The notes beneath the pieces are model-generated. The model was not told where the DNA came from. It saw only the letters and a list, made by a program, of their open reading frames with translations, and made no database searches. From positions 1 to 47,254 of the forward strand of contig CASTST010000005.1 in the NCBI GenBank assembly GCA_949451655.1: DNA of 47,254 bases. Reading direction: 5' to 3'. This DNA comes from an uncultured Eubacteriales bacterium (GTDB taxonomy: Bacteria > Bacillota > Clostridia > Oscillospirales > CAG-272). Made by a program: the position numbers and the translations under genes. Shown here in pieces: positions 1 through 9,468 of this stretch (position 1 is its first letter; every line of letters begins with the position of its first letter).

Positions 1-155
1 TTGTGCAAAGGGGGGTGGGTTTTGCGTAGCAAAACTCGGGGGGATTGTTTGCATATACTGCCGATTTACTGTTCATGCAAAATAAAAGTTAAACAATCCC
101 TCAGTCACCGTCGCTTCGCTTGGCGACAGCTCCCTTTGCACAAGGGAGCCTTTTT
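1..155. repeat. Dispersed palindromic intergenic element, copy A (left edge cut by window)
   Basis: TTGTGCAAAGGGGG ... GGGGGATTGTTT-gcATATACTGCCGATTT...AACAATCCCTC ... AGCTCCCTTTGCACAAGGGAGCCTT; the same scaffold recurs at 6619, 24441, 39527, 43164, 44560 and 47105. Confidence 0.9.
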
Positions 156-224
156 AAATTAGGGAGCGCTATCGCGGCACCTCCCCATTTACTGGATACT
201 GGATCTTACAAAGTATGTACTGCC

Positions 225-2144
225 TCACGCATCCATATCTTCCGCTGTGGAGAAGCTTTCTTCCTCCTCATACAACTGCATAAGCTGATCCTCAACGTAT
301 ATCCGCTGATCCTCCAGCTCCGCTGCTTTCACATAGTCCGTAGCGTCCTCGCCGTACAGCCGGTCGGTAATATCTGCAAGCTCTTTTTCCAGGCGGACGA
401 TTTCCGCGGCTACTTTTTTCCGCCGTGCTTCCTTGCGCCGTGCTGCCGCTTGCTCTTCTTTCTTTTTTAAATACTGTTCCTTACCACTTGGAACTGGTGC
501 AGCTGCTGCCGGCACTTTCTCCTCCGGCGCCGCCTGGGATGCGGCGATATATTCCGCATATCCGCCTCTAAAATCCCTCACCGGATTTTCCAGCGACAGG
601 ATTCTTGTGGCAAGCCGCCGGATAAAATACCGGTCATGGGACACGGCGATGACAGTACCTTCAAATGCCTCCAGTGCATTTTCCAACGCTTCCCGGGAGT
701 CAATATCCAAGTGGTTGGTGGGCTCGTCCAGAATAAGCACATTCACTTTTGATAAAATCAGCTTTGCAAGGGTAAGCCGGGCGCGCTCCCCGCCGGACAG
801 AACGGATACGGTTTTTTCCACGTCCTCTCCACGGAACATAAACACGGCAAGGACCGAGAAAAGCTCCTTCCTGCCGATGGTGGGATATGCGTCCCAGAGC
901 TCATCCAACACAGTTTTATCCGGGGACAGATTCTGATTTTCTTGATCGTAATATCCTACGTGCACATTGTAGCCAAACTCTACCCGTCCCGCCCGGGGTG
1001 TCAGCTTGCCCAGCAGGGTTTTCAGCAGGGTGGATTTTCCGCATCCGTTGGGGCCTGCAATAATCAGGCGTTCTCCCCGTTTTACGGAAAAGGATAGATC
1101 GGAAAACAGGTCTTTACTTCCAAATCCCACCGCCAGCTTTTTTACGTCCAGCACATCGTTTCCAGAGCGGACTGCTTTGGAAAAAGCAAATTGTAAGGTT
1201 TTGGGTGCGTCCTCCGGTTTTTCTATCTTGTCCATGCGGGCAATGGCTTTTTCCCGGCTTTCTGCGGCAATGATATTTTTCTCTCGGTTCCATCTCCGCT
1301 GCTGCTCAATAAATGCTTCCAGCCGGGCGATTTCTCTCTGCTGGATGATGTATTGCTTTTCCAGCGCGGCGCGCTGTTCTTCCTTTTGTTTCTTGTATTC
1401 TGTGTAGGCGCACTTATACAGCTTTGCCTTGTGATTTTCTATGTCCAGCGTTTTGTTTGTCACCCGATCCAGAAAATACCGGTCGTGGCTTACAAGAAGC
1501 AGCGTTTTTTTGTATCCTGCCAGATGTCCCTCCAGCCAGGTCATGGTTTCGATATCCAGATGGTTGGTAGGTTCGTCCAGGATCAGTATGTCCGGTTCCC
1601 GGAACAGAAGTCGGGCAAGGGCAAGTCTTGTGCGCTGCCCGCCGGACAGGGTGGTGATGCTTCGGGAAAAAGTATCCTCTCCAAAGCCCAGCTTTGCCAG
1701 AAGGCTTTTGCATCGAGATTTATAGTGCAGCCCCCCCGCCTGTGTAAAGCGGGTGTTCAGCCGTTCGTATTCTGCGCTTAGGGACAACAGCCGATCCTGG
1801 GGCGCAGTTTCCATTTCTGCTTCCAGCTGGGCGAGTCGTGCTTCGTCCCTGCAAAGTTCCGGAAACGCCGCATACATTTGTGCAAGAACGGTGTCGTCTC
1901 CTTCCAGCACCTGAAAGGAATCATCCTGCCGCATCATGCCCACGATTTTGTCTTTGGCAAAATACACGCCACCCTCATCCGCTTCCTCCGTACCGGTAAT
2001 CAGCCGGAGCAGGGTGGTTTTTCCGCTTCCGTTTACGCCTACGATGCCCAGTCGGTCGCCTTCTTCTACGGAGAAGGTGACCCCGGACAGTATATTTTTT
2101 GTTCCAACACTATAAGACAGGTTGCTCACACTCAATGCGATCAT
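225..2144 (-). CDS. ABC-F family ATP-binding protein (two ABC domains)
   Basis: 639 aa; two Walker A motifs (GVNGSGKTT, GPNGCGKST), two LSGG signatures, two LDEPTNHLD motifs, no TM segments, C-terminal coiled coil. Confidence 0.95.
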   Translation of the reverse strand: MIALSVSNLSYSVGTKNILSGVTFSVEEGDRLGIVGVNGSGKTTLLRLITGTEEADEGGVYFAKDKIVGMMRQDDSFQVLEGDDTVLAQMYAAFPELCRDEARLAQLEAEMETAPQDRLLSLSAEYERLNTRFTQAGGLHYKSRCKSLLAKLGFGEDTFSRSITTLSGGQRTRLALARLLFREPDILILDEPTNHLDIETMTWLEGHLAGYKKTLLLVSHDRYFLDRVTNKTLDIENHKAKLYKCAYTEYKKQKEEQRAALEKQYIIQQREIARLEAFIEQQRRWNREKNIIAAESREKAIARMDKIEKPEDAPKTLQFAFSKAVRSGNDVLDVKKLAVGFGSKDLFSDLSFSVKRGERLIIAGPNGCGKSTLLKTLLGKLTPRAGRVEFGYNVHVGYYDQENQNLSPDKTVLDELWDAYPTIGRKELFSVLAVFMFRGEDVEKTVSVLSGGERARLTLAKLILSKVNVLILDEPTNHLDIDSREALENALEAFEGTVIAVSHDRYFIRRLATRILSLENPVRDFRGGYAEYIAASQAAPEEKVPAAAAPVPSGKEQYLKKKEEQAAARRKEARRKKVAAEIVRLEKELADITDRLYGEDATDYVKAAELEDQRIYVEDQLMQLYEEEESFSTAEDMDA

Positions 2145-2171
2145 AGAACTTTATCCTTTATGTTTTATAAA

Positions 2172-2205
2172 AAGGGTCTGTGTCCGTGGACGCAGACCCT
2201 CGTGA
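2172..2205 (-). terminator. Rho-independent terminator downstream of the TPM-protein gene
   Basis: Minus strand AGGGTCTGCGTCCacggACACAGACCCTTTTTATAAAA: GC-rich stem followed by a T tract. Confidence 0.75.
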
Positions 2206-2221
2206 TTTCTTTTCTCTTTCT

Positions 2222-3184
2222 TCAGCGCCGTCCGCCGCCGGCTCCGCGGCTTCCGCCGCCGCCAAAACCACCAAACCCGCCGCCTCTGCCGCCGCCGAAT
2301 CCGCCGGTGTGTCCCCCGCCAAATCCGCCCGGACGGGGACCGCCGGGTCGTGGACCAGGTCTGGGACCGGGACCCGGTCCGTAGTGGTGATGATGGTGAT
2401 GGTATCCTCCCCAGAAGGGGCGACCGTATCTGTATCGGTATCCGCCGCCTGGTCCGCCGCATGTGAAACAGGAGGAGCGGAGCAGGGCAAAAATCACAAT
2501 TGCAATGACTGCAACGGTAATCAGCAGTCCGATAATTCCGGAAAAGATGGTTCCAATGATACTGGCAGCTGTGCCGGTGCTTCCGCCGCCGGCAGGACCT
2601 GCTGCGTCTGCGGCGGATCCGTAATGATAGGTAACGCCGTCCCAGCTTCCCGTGTCGATATCATAAATCTGTTCCAGCGTTTCTGTCATTTTTTCACAGA
2701 AAATTTTCGCAGCGCTGTCGTACTCCTTTTGATCAAAGGCGCTTTCCATGCCGCTGTCGAAAATACGCTGGAGCACGGCGGACGTGACAGTTTTCTCTAA
2801 TCCTTGCCCAAGCGCCGCCCAATATTTATAGGTGGAAATTTCCATAACAAACAAAACGCCGTTGTTATGTTCCTTACTGCCGATTTTCCAATCGTTGAAC
2901 AGATCGTTTGCGTATTCACTCAAATCAGAATATCCGGTTTTGTCTACCGCTACAACAATAATTTGCGCGCCGGACAGGGCATATAATGCGTTTGACGTCT
3001 GATTGATCTGCTGCTCTGTTTCCGCTTCAATTACGCCGGCAGGGTCGTAGACGCAGGATGTAGGAGGATCGGGCAGCTTGCCGGCTGCGCAGATTTGCAG
3101 AGTGCAGCCCAAAAGTATCAATATGCTCAAAACGAAAGCAAGGGATTTTTTTGCAGCAGTGTACATGCTGTTGTTTCCTTTCAA
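2222..3184 (-). CDS. TPM-domain (YgcG-like) membrane-anchored protein with Gly-rich/His tail
   Basis: Signal peptide; LPDPPTSCVYDPAGVIEAETEQQINQ...GAQIIVVAVDKTG...LFNDWKIGSKEHNNGVLFVM is typical of TPM phosphatase domains; C-terminal TM, then HHHHHH and a GGFGGG tail. Confidence 0.85.
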   Translation of the reverse strand: MKGNNSMYTAAKKSLAFVLSILILLGCTLQICAAGKLPDPPTSCVYDPAGVIEAETEQQINQTSNALYALSGAQIIVVAVDKTGYSDLSEYANDLFNDWKIGSKEHNNGVLFVMEISTYKYWAALGQGLEKTVTSAVLQRIFDSGMESAFDQKEYDSAAKIFCEKMTETLEQIYDIDTGSWDGVTYHYGSAADAAGPAGGGSTGTAASIIGTIFSGIIGLLITVAVIAIVIFALLRSSCFTCGGPGGGYRYRYGRPFWGGYHHHHHHYGPGPGPRPGPRPGGPRPGGFGGGHTGGFGGGRGGGFGGFGGGGSRGAGGGRR

Positions 3185-3190
3185 AACAGA

Positions 3191-3721
3191 TCAGTCGAAC
3201 ACAATCGCCTGTTTTTTGGCGAAAAAGGAAGCAGGGAACAGATCTGTCAGTTTGTTGTATTTTTTAGCTGCGTCGTTGTAATCATCGTATTTTTGCAGGA
3301 TAGAAATATCACTGCACACCGCCATGTGCGCCGCGCGCACATCGTCTTTGTATTTGCCGGACGTTAAAAGCCGGTTAAACAGTGTTTCTGTATTGCGTTC
3401 GATGATGGTGTATTCACAGCCAAGCTTAGTAGGATGCGCACCGCGGTTTTCTATTTCCGCGGCGGCACGGCGCAGCGCTGCGCAGCTTTCGTCCTTTTCC
3501 AGCGCCTGTTCATATAAGTCGGCAAACAGTGTGCTGTGATACGCAAGGTCGGATAGGGTGGCGGACACAGTTTCTCCAAACTGATCTTTTTTTGTAAATT
3601 CTTTTTCCACCCGTCCTGCCTGGACAGCCACACTGCGCCATGTTCCGAAAATCGGCGTAATGAGGATAATAACAGCAAGTATCACGCCCGCCCGGACTCT
3701 GTTTTCCAGAAAAAACTTCAT
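3191..3721 (-). CDS. LemA-like protein (divergent)
   Basis: N-terminal TM helix; C-terminal DYNDAAKKYNKLTDLFPASFFA resembles the LemA YNxxVxxYNxxxxxFP motif; adjacent to a TPM protein, a known LemA neighbour. Confidence 0.65.
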   Translation of the reverse strand: MKFFLENRVRAGVILAVIILITPIFGTWRSVAVQAGRVEKEFTKKDQFGETVSATLSDLAYHSTLFADLYEQALEKDESCAALRRAAAEIENRGAHPTKLGCEYTIIERNTETLFNRLLTSGKYKDDVRAAHMAVCSDISILQKYDDYNDAAKKYNKLTDLFPASFFAKKQAIVFD

Positions 3722-3747
3722 ATTAAAAGGATTCCTTTTCCCCGGGA

Positions 3748-4929
3748 TTACTTGTTATTCTGCATCAGCTTCGCACGCAGTTCGCCTTCAATACGACCAA
3801 GCTCTTTTTCCGCCTGCGCCCGCTTTGTTTTGCCTTCTGCCTGAATTCGCTGCACTTCATCCAGCGTGGCGATCAGCTGCTGGTTGGTATTCTGCAGTGT
3901 TTCCAGTTCTACAACGCCCCGCTCGGATTCCTTTGCGATATCAATAGATCCCTGTTTCAGTGTTTCCGCATTCCGGCGCAGCAGTTCGTTGGTCATGTCG
4001 GTGACAGCACGCTGCGCTTCCATAGCCTGGTTGGAATGCTCGATTCCCAGAGAGAGGATCATTTGGTTTTTCCACAGGGGAATGGTGGAAACGATGACGG
4101 ATTGGATCTTTTCCGTCATCAGAGTGTCGTTGTTTTGTACCAGACGGATCTGAGGCGCCATCTGAATGCAGATCATTCTGGTTAGCTCCAGATCATACAG
4201 CTTTTTCTCAAATCTGGTCAGCTGGGCTTCAAAATCGTTTACTGCCTGGGCGTCCTCCGGCAAACCGGATTTTTCCGCTTTTTCCCGGAGCGCAACAAGG
4301 GTGGTTGCCCGCTCAGCTTCCAGCTTTTTCTTTCCTGCCAGAATGTACATGGTCAGTTCCTTGAAATAGGCAAGGTTCATTTCGTACATCTTATCCAGCA
4401 TGGCGACGTCCTTCATGAGAATGATCTGATGCTGCTCCAGAGACTCTACAATATTATTAACGCTTGCTTCGGCAGAATCGTATTTTGCCTTCATTGTGGC
4501 AATTTTGTTTTTCTGCTTTTTGAAGAATCCGAAAAATCCTTTTTCGTCTTCATCGTCTGTGATGCCTTTAAGCTGGGTAACAAGCCCCGCGATCATATCG
4601 CCAAGCTCGCCGAAATCCTTTGTTTTAACCGACTCTAGAGCGGAATCGGAAAATGCGGAAATTTTCTGCTGTGCAGCGGCGCCGTACTGAAGAATTGCAG
4701 TACTGTCCGTAACGTCGATTTTTTCTGCAAAGGCTTCTACAACCTTCTTTTCTTCTTCTGTCAATGCGGAATCGTTCAGCTCCTGTCCTTCTGTTTCTGC
4801 TTCCTTTTCCGGTTCTGCTTGGGGTGCGGGAGCCGCTGCGGCAGCTGCGGTTCCAAAGGGATCCAGTGTAAGAGAAGGAATCTGTTCGTCAAAGTTTTGG
4901 TTATCCATAATACGCTCCATTCCTGCCAT
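3748..4929 (-). CDS. Toxic anion resistance protein, TelA/KlaA family
   Basis: 393 aa, helical; C-terminal IPLWKNQMILSLGIEHSNQAMEAQRAVTDMTNELLRRNAETLKQ is characteristic of TelA. Confidence 0.9.
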   Translation of the reverse strand: MAGMERIMDNQNFDEQIPSLTLDPFGTAAAAAAPAPQAEPEKEAETEGQELNDSALTEEEKKVVEAFAEKIDVTDSTAILQYGAAAQQKISAFSDSALESVKTKDFGELGDMIAGLVTQLKGITDDEDEKGFFGFFKKQKNKIATMKAKYDSAEASVNNIVESLEQHQIILMKDVAMLDKMYEMNLAYFKELTMYILAGKKKLEAERATTLVALREKAEKSGLPEDAQAVNDFEAQLTRFEKKLYDLELTRMICIQMAPQIRLVQNNDTLMTEKIQSVIVSTIPLWKNQMILSLGIEHSNQAMEAQRAVTDMTNELLRRNAETLKQGSIDIAKESERGVVELETLQNTNQQLIATLDEVQRIQAEGKTKRAQAEKELGRIEGELRAKLMQNNK

Positions 4930-4949
4930 GCGGCATGTTACTCTGTATT

Positions 4950-5615
4950 TCAGTCGTCTGCAAGTCCGTCCCGGCGCAGCATCTGACTCAGTACGTCTAT
5001 ATCGGTGGAAATATCTAAATCATCATTTTTATATAATGCGTCCAACTGCTTTTTCAACGCGCTGTCGATTCCGGCAAAAGCGTCCTCAATTTTTGCTTCG
5101 ATATCGGCAAGCGTCTGCGCGCCTTCCGTATCTCCTCCGGATTGCTTCAGTAGAAATATATATTTATCACACAGCTTGCGCATTACCGGGAGGTAATATC
5201 CGGCGAGCCGCCGACATTGCGGAAAATCGGATGGATCCGCTTGGAGATTTTTTGCGATCTTTTCAAGAACTGTCCCCACGGACTGGAGCCGTGCAGCAAA
5301 TGCGGCGCGTTCTGCCGGCAGCAATTCTGCTGCCGCACGCAGATGGGCGACCTCCGATTCAAGCTGCATACACAACGCGTCTGCGTCAGCATTGCCCGAG
5401 GTGGGGCGGGGCGCGTCTACATATTCTTTGTATTCCGGCGCGATGATCCAGGTGATCAGCCATGCGACAAGGCTTACCACCGCTACAATGAGAATATCCA
5501 ACGTTCTGTACATAGGGTAAAACAGTCCCGCCAGCACCCAAACTGTCGCGCACGCCCAAAGGGGCAGGGCGGATTTTCTTTTCACGCAGATTTTTCCTGT
5601 ATTCTCTTTTTTCAT
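4950..5615 (-). CDS. XpaC-like protein (5-bromo-4-chloroindolyl phosphate hydrolysis family)
   Basis: 221 aa; N-terminal TM pair; C-terminal KLCDKYIFLLKQSGGDTEGAQTLADIEAKIEDAFAGIDSALKKQLDALYKNDDLDISTDIDVLSQML is XpaC-like; next to telA. Confidence 0.7.
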   Translation of the reverse strand: MKKENTGKICVKRKSALPLWACATVWVLAGLFYPMYRTLDILIVAVVSLVAWLITWIIAPEYKEYVDAPRPTSGNADADALCMQLESEVAHLRAAAELLPAERAAFAARLQSVGTVLEKIAKNLQADPSDFPQCRRLAGYYLPVMRKLCDKYIFLLKQSGGDTEGAQTLADIEAKIEDAFAGIDSALKKQLDALYKNDDLDISTDIDVLSQMLRRDGLADD

Positions 5616-5618
5616 ATT

Positions 5619-6464
5619 TTATTCAGCACCTTCCTCCGGGGATTTCAGCGCAACCGAATCGGACAGCGCCAGCGTCAGCAACCGACACAGGGCATAAACC
5701 GTCATGATAAAGCAGAACATAATTTGAGAAGGCACCATATTATATCCGGGCGTTCCGGTTGCAAGTCCCAGAACCGCGCTGACGGAAACAGCGCCGCCGA
5801 TGGCAACGGTGCAGATCAGGGAAAACACGTACCGGGGAAAAACGGTCCCCCGCTTCAGGGAAAGTCCGGCTGCACCGGTAAGGAAAAGCATAAAGGTAAT
5901 ATACATAAGCTGCTGCAGAATTTTTACGGGACTGTTTGCGGCAGCAGTCAGATCCAGATAAATGATAAACAATCGGGTCGCCGCATAAAAAGGCGGAAAA
6001 AAGCTCAGGCATGCCGTCAGCGGACTTTGCCGGATTTTTCCCGGCACGCTGTCGCAGACAAGATAAACAATAAACAGCAGTGCCAACAAGTCAGAAACCA
6101 AAATCAAACTCCAGTGGGGGAGCAGAGGATTGTCGTGGGGAATGTGCAAAAGGTCAGTTGCCGTTTGCCACAGCAGCGTGAGAATCAATGCCGCGGAAAC
6201 AATTTTTGTATAGATAGGCGTAGGAATATCCAGGTTCTCCGGAACAGATTTCCGGAAGAGAAGCCAGGAAACAGCGGCAAGAATGACGCCGACCGACAGC
6301 ACCGCATAAAGCACTCCGGCTTTAACGGATCCTTTTTCAAAATAGCCAAGCTCCGGAGAATAGTCGCCAACTATGGCAAGAAACATACAAAATGCGCCGA
6401 TGAGAGCAACAAGCACCGCGCCGCACAGAAGATAAGCCAAAATTGTTTTTTTGTTTTTCACCAT
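5619..6464 (-). CDS. Polytopic membrane protein of unknown function
   Basis: 281 aa with multiple predicted TM segments; 3 nt from the XpaC-like gene, same strand. Confidence 0.7.
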   Translation of the reverse strand: MVKNKKTILAYLLCGAVLVALIGAFCMFLAIVGDYSPELGYFEKGSVKAGVLYAVLSVGVILAAVSWLLFRKSVPENLDIPTPIYTKIVSAALILTLLWQTATDLLHIPHDNPLLPHWSLILVSDLLALLFIVYLVCDSVPGKIRQSPLTACLSFFPPFYAATRLFIIYLDLTAAANSPVKILQQLMYITFMLFLTGAAGLSLKRGTVFPRYVFSLICTVAIGGAVSVSAVLGLATGTPGYNMVPSQIMFCFIMTVYALCRLLTLALSDSVALKSPEEGAE

Positions 6465-6618
6465 AAAAAGCGCCTTCCCATGCCAATCAATTTTTTACCT
6501 ATTATATAGGGTAACACAAAACCGGTTTTAAATCAATATATTTCCCGAAAAATTCACCGGGTCTGTGATGTTCGTTCATAATTGCAGGGCGGGGGGAGCT
6601 GGCGGCGTAGCAAAACGA

Positions 6619-6802
6619 AAAAGGCTCCCTTGTGCTGGAGCCGCGTAGCGGATCCTAGGGTGCTGTCGCCAAGCAAAGCGACAGCGACTGAGGGATTGTC
6701 TCTTCTATCATTTTGAATAATGTATAAATCGACAGTCTATCGAAACAATCCCTCCGACTCGCTTACAGCGAGCCACCTCCCTTTGCACAAGGGAGGCTAA
6801 AA
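6619..6802. repeat. Dispersed palindromic element, copy B (core inverted relative to A/C/G)
   Basis: AAAGGCTCCCTTGTGCTGGAGC ... GAGGGATTGTC..TATCATTTTGAATAATGTATAAATCGACAGTCTAT..AACAATCCCTCC ... CCTCCCTTTGCACAAGGGAGGCTAAAA. Confidence 0.9.
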
Positions 6803-7029
6803 GGACAGAGTTCGCGCCGTGTCATCTCCTTTTACACAGGGGGCTTAAAAAATTGAACTTTGCGGCTGATTTAAAGTTAAAATAGAAGGCTTTGCATTTG
6901 TGCGCACATATTGTGCTGGTTCTATACCCAAACACAACATATATAAAGTTTCGTTAAAATATACAAAAAAACACACAAAAATTCTATAAAATTTTCCGAA
7001 TTTTTCTCCGTTAAATTTATGCACATCCG

Positions 7030-7058
7030 TTGCAATACAATGGAAATTATGGTAAAAT
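7030..7058 (+). promoter_or_regulatory. Putative sigma-A promoter of the S10 superoperon
   Basis: TTGCAA - 17 bp - TAAAAT, ~310 nt upstream of the rpsJ GTG. Confidence 0.55.
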
Positions 7059-7375
7059 TACAAGGCTTGATGTGCGATGAAACGGAAGGTTGCCGCCCTT
7101 TTTGCTACAGAGGACGGGGAATTTCCGCGGAGTATGTCCGTTTTTGAAAACGGGCGAAGCGAACGCGAGCGCAGGCGGGCAGCCGATGTGTGTAAGGCTG
7201 ACCTGCGGATCTCTGCTCTGCTGTGGCAGGCGGAATATGTCCGGATGAAAAGTACGGCGGATTTGTGGTTGCACCGCCGGGACGCTTTTTGATCCGGTTT
7301 CCTTCAGGAGATCTTGGAAACGCCCGGGCGCGTGTTCGTCGCCTCGGCAAGTAAAAAAATTTAGGAGGCAAACAA

Positions 7376-7687
7376 GTGGCAACAAAGATCAAGGTTCGGC
7401 TCAAAAGTTATGAGCACACGCTGGCAGACAGCGCAGCAGCTAAAATTGTGGAAGTTGCAAAAAGAGCAGGCGCACAGGTTTCTGGTCCGATTCCCCTTCC
7501 GACTGAAAAGGAAATCGTAACCATCCTGCGTGCAGTACACAAATATAAGGATAGCCGCGAACAGTTTGAACAGCGCACGCACAAGAGACTGATCGTCCTT
7601 GAAAACGCTGATGCAAAGGTTGTTGAATCCCTTCTGGGTGTTGAACTTCCCGCAGGCGTTGAAATTGAAGCGAAGGAAGTAAAATAA
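7376..7687 (+). CDS. rpsJ: 30S ribosomal protein S10
   Basis: 103 aa, GTG start with AGGAGG; S10 family sequence and position. Confidence 0.98.
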   Translation: MATKIKVRLKSYEHTLADSAAAKIVEVAKRAGAQVSGPIPLPTEKEIVTILRAVHKYKDSREQFEQRTHKRLIVLENADAKVVESLLGVELPAGVEIEAKEVK

Positions 7688-7885
7688 GTCCCTCGCAAAA
7701 AAACAGCCGATTTTCCCCGTACAGAGCATATCGCTCGTTGCACTCGCTTGCACATGCTGCGCATGTGATGTCGCCTATGCAATGTTTGTTTGGTGCTTGA
7801 TGGCGGAAAGGTCAAGTTGGCGGCTGCGGCGTGGCTGCCGCGCAAAACAAAAGACGTCAACCAATAACCTTATTTGGAGGAAAAA

Positions 7886-8518
7886 ATGAAAAAAGGAATC
7901 ATTGGAAAGAAGCTGGGCATGACCCAGATCTTCGCTGAAAACGGCGCTGCGATCCCTGTAACAGTGATTGATGCCGGTCCGTGTTTCGTTGTACAGAAGA
8001 AAACACAGGCTACAGACGGCTACAGCGCAGTACAGCTTGGTTATGAAGACATCCGGGAAAAGCTGGTTACAAAACCCCGCGCCGGACACTTCAAAAAAGC
8101 AAACGTGCCCGCAAAGCGGCACCTGAAAGAATTCCGTCTCGAAAACGCTGAAGAAATGAACGTGGGCGACGTAGTGGCCGTCGATACCTTCGCCGCAGGC
8201 GAAAAGGTCGACATCACCGGCATTACAAAGGGTCGCGGATATACCGGCGCAGTTAAGAGATGGGGTCACCACATTTTAAGAATGACACACGGTACAGGAC
8301 CGATTCACCGTCAGGTGGGTTCCATGGGCGCATGTTCCACTCCGTCCCGTGTCATGAAAAATAAAAAGATGGCAGGACAGTACGGTAACGAACAGGTAAC
8401 CGTTCTGAATCTGGAAGTTGTTAAAATCGACGCGGAAAAAGGTCTGATTGCCGTAAAGGGTGCCGTTCCCGGCGCTAAAGGCGGAATCGTGTTTATCCGT
8501 GACAGCGTGAAAGCATAA
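7886..8518 (+). CDS. rplC: 50S ribosomal protein L3
   Basis: [21 protein letters not shown]...; ATG after GGAGG (the ORF track start at 7874 is a TTG). Confidence 0.98.
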   Translation: MKKGIIGKKLGMTQIFAENGAAIPVTVIDAGPCFVVQKKTQATDGYSAVQLGYEDIREKLVTKPRAGHFKKANVPAKRHLKEFRLENAEEMNVGDVVAVDTFAAGEKVDITGITKGRGYTGAVKRWGHHILRMTHGTGPIHRQVGSMGACSTPSRVMKNKKMAGQYGNEQVTVLNLEVVKIDAEKGLIAVKGAVPGAKGGIVFIRDSVKA

Positions 8519-8537
8519 GGGGAAGGAGGAAGAACAA

Positions 8538-9164
8538 ATGCCAGAGATTAAAGTAGTAAATATGGCAGGTGCCGATGCAGGCACAATGAAACTGTCTGAT
8601 AAAGTGTTTGGCGCCGAGGTAAAACCCAGCATCCTCCATTCTGCTGTAAGAATGTATCTGCTGAACCAGCGCCAGGGTACCCAGTCCACCCTGACCCGTA
8701 CAGAAGTATCCGGCGGCGGCAAAAAGCCCTGGAGACAGAAGGGAAGCGGACGTGCAAGACAGGGTTCCACCCGTTCTCCCCAGTGGACACACGGCGGCGT
8801 AGCCCTTGGACCGAAGCCCCGCTCCTACCGGGTGACAATGAACAAGAAGGCAAGACAGAAGGCGCTCTTCGGTGCATTGACATCCAAAGTGGCAGGCAGC
8901 GAAATGATTGTTGTAGATCAGATCGCAGCCAGCGAATATAAAACCAAAGTGATGGTGAAAATGCTCTCCGATATCGGCGCAGCAAAGAAAACCCTTGTTG
9001 TGCTCCCTGAGGTAGACTGCAAGGTTATCGCAAGCCTGCAGAACATCGAGGGTGTGAAGGTTGCACAGTACAACGCCATCAACGTATACGACATACTGAA
9101 CTGCGATTCCCTGGTTGCCAGCAAGGCTGCTGTGGAGAAAATCGAGGAGGTATACGCGAAATGA
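8538..9164 (+). CDS. rplD: 50S ribosomal protein L4
   Basis: GGGKKPWRQKGSGRARQGSTRSPQWTHGGVALGPKPR. Confidence 0.98.
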   Translation: MPEIKVVNMAGADAGTMKLSDKVFGAEVKPSILHSAVRMYLLNQRQGTQSTLTRTEVSGGGKKPWRQKGSGRARQGSTRSPQWTHGGVALGPKPRSYRVTMNKKARQKALFGALTSKVAGSEMIVVDQIAASEYKTKVMVKMLSDIGAAKKTLVVLPEVDCKVIASLQNIEGVKVAQYNAINVYDILNCDSLVASKAAVEKIEEVYAK

Positions 9165-9454
9165 AATTAGCACAGGACATTATCTTGAAGCCGATTATCA
9201 CTGAGAAGGCTATGGACGATATCTCCATGAAGAAATACACCTTCAAAGTGGCTACGGACGCAACAAAGCCTGAAATTGCAAAAGCAGTGGAAGAGCTGTT
9301 CGGCGTGAAGGTAGCGGCTGTAAATACAATGAACATGAAAAGAAAACCCAAAAGACTCCGTTACAGCAGCGGTTACACCGCAGCATGGACCAAGGCGATC
9401 GTAACACTGACCGCTGACTCCAAGACGATTGAGTTCTTTGAGGGAATGAACTAA
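9161..9454 (+). CDS. rplW: 50S ribosomal protein L23
   Basis: DIILKPIITEKAMDDI...KYTFKVATDATKPEIAKAVEELFGVKV. Confidence 0.98.
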   Translation: MKLAQDIILKPIITEKAMDDISMKKYTFKVATDATKPEIAKAVEELFGVKVAAVNTMNMKRKPKRLRYSSGYTAAWTKAIVTLTADSKTIEFFEGMN

Positions 9455-9468
9455 GGGAGGAGTAGAAA

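Noticed and set aside
2151-2800. Pro/Arg/Ser/Ala-rich ORFs overlapping the TPM tail
   Set aside because: Low-complexity off-frame readings of the Gly-rich coding repeat.
5217-6509. 430-aa plus-strand ORF opposite the XpaC-like and membrane genes
   Set aside because: Q/R/N-rich antisense translation; membrane-protein reading on the minus strand is far more plausible.
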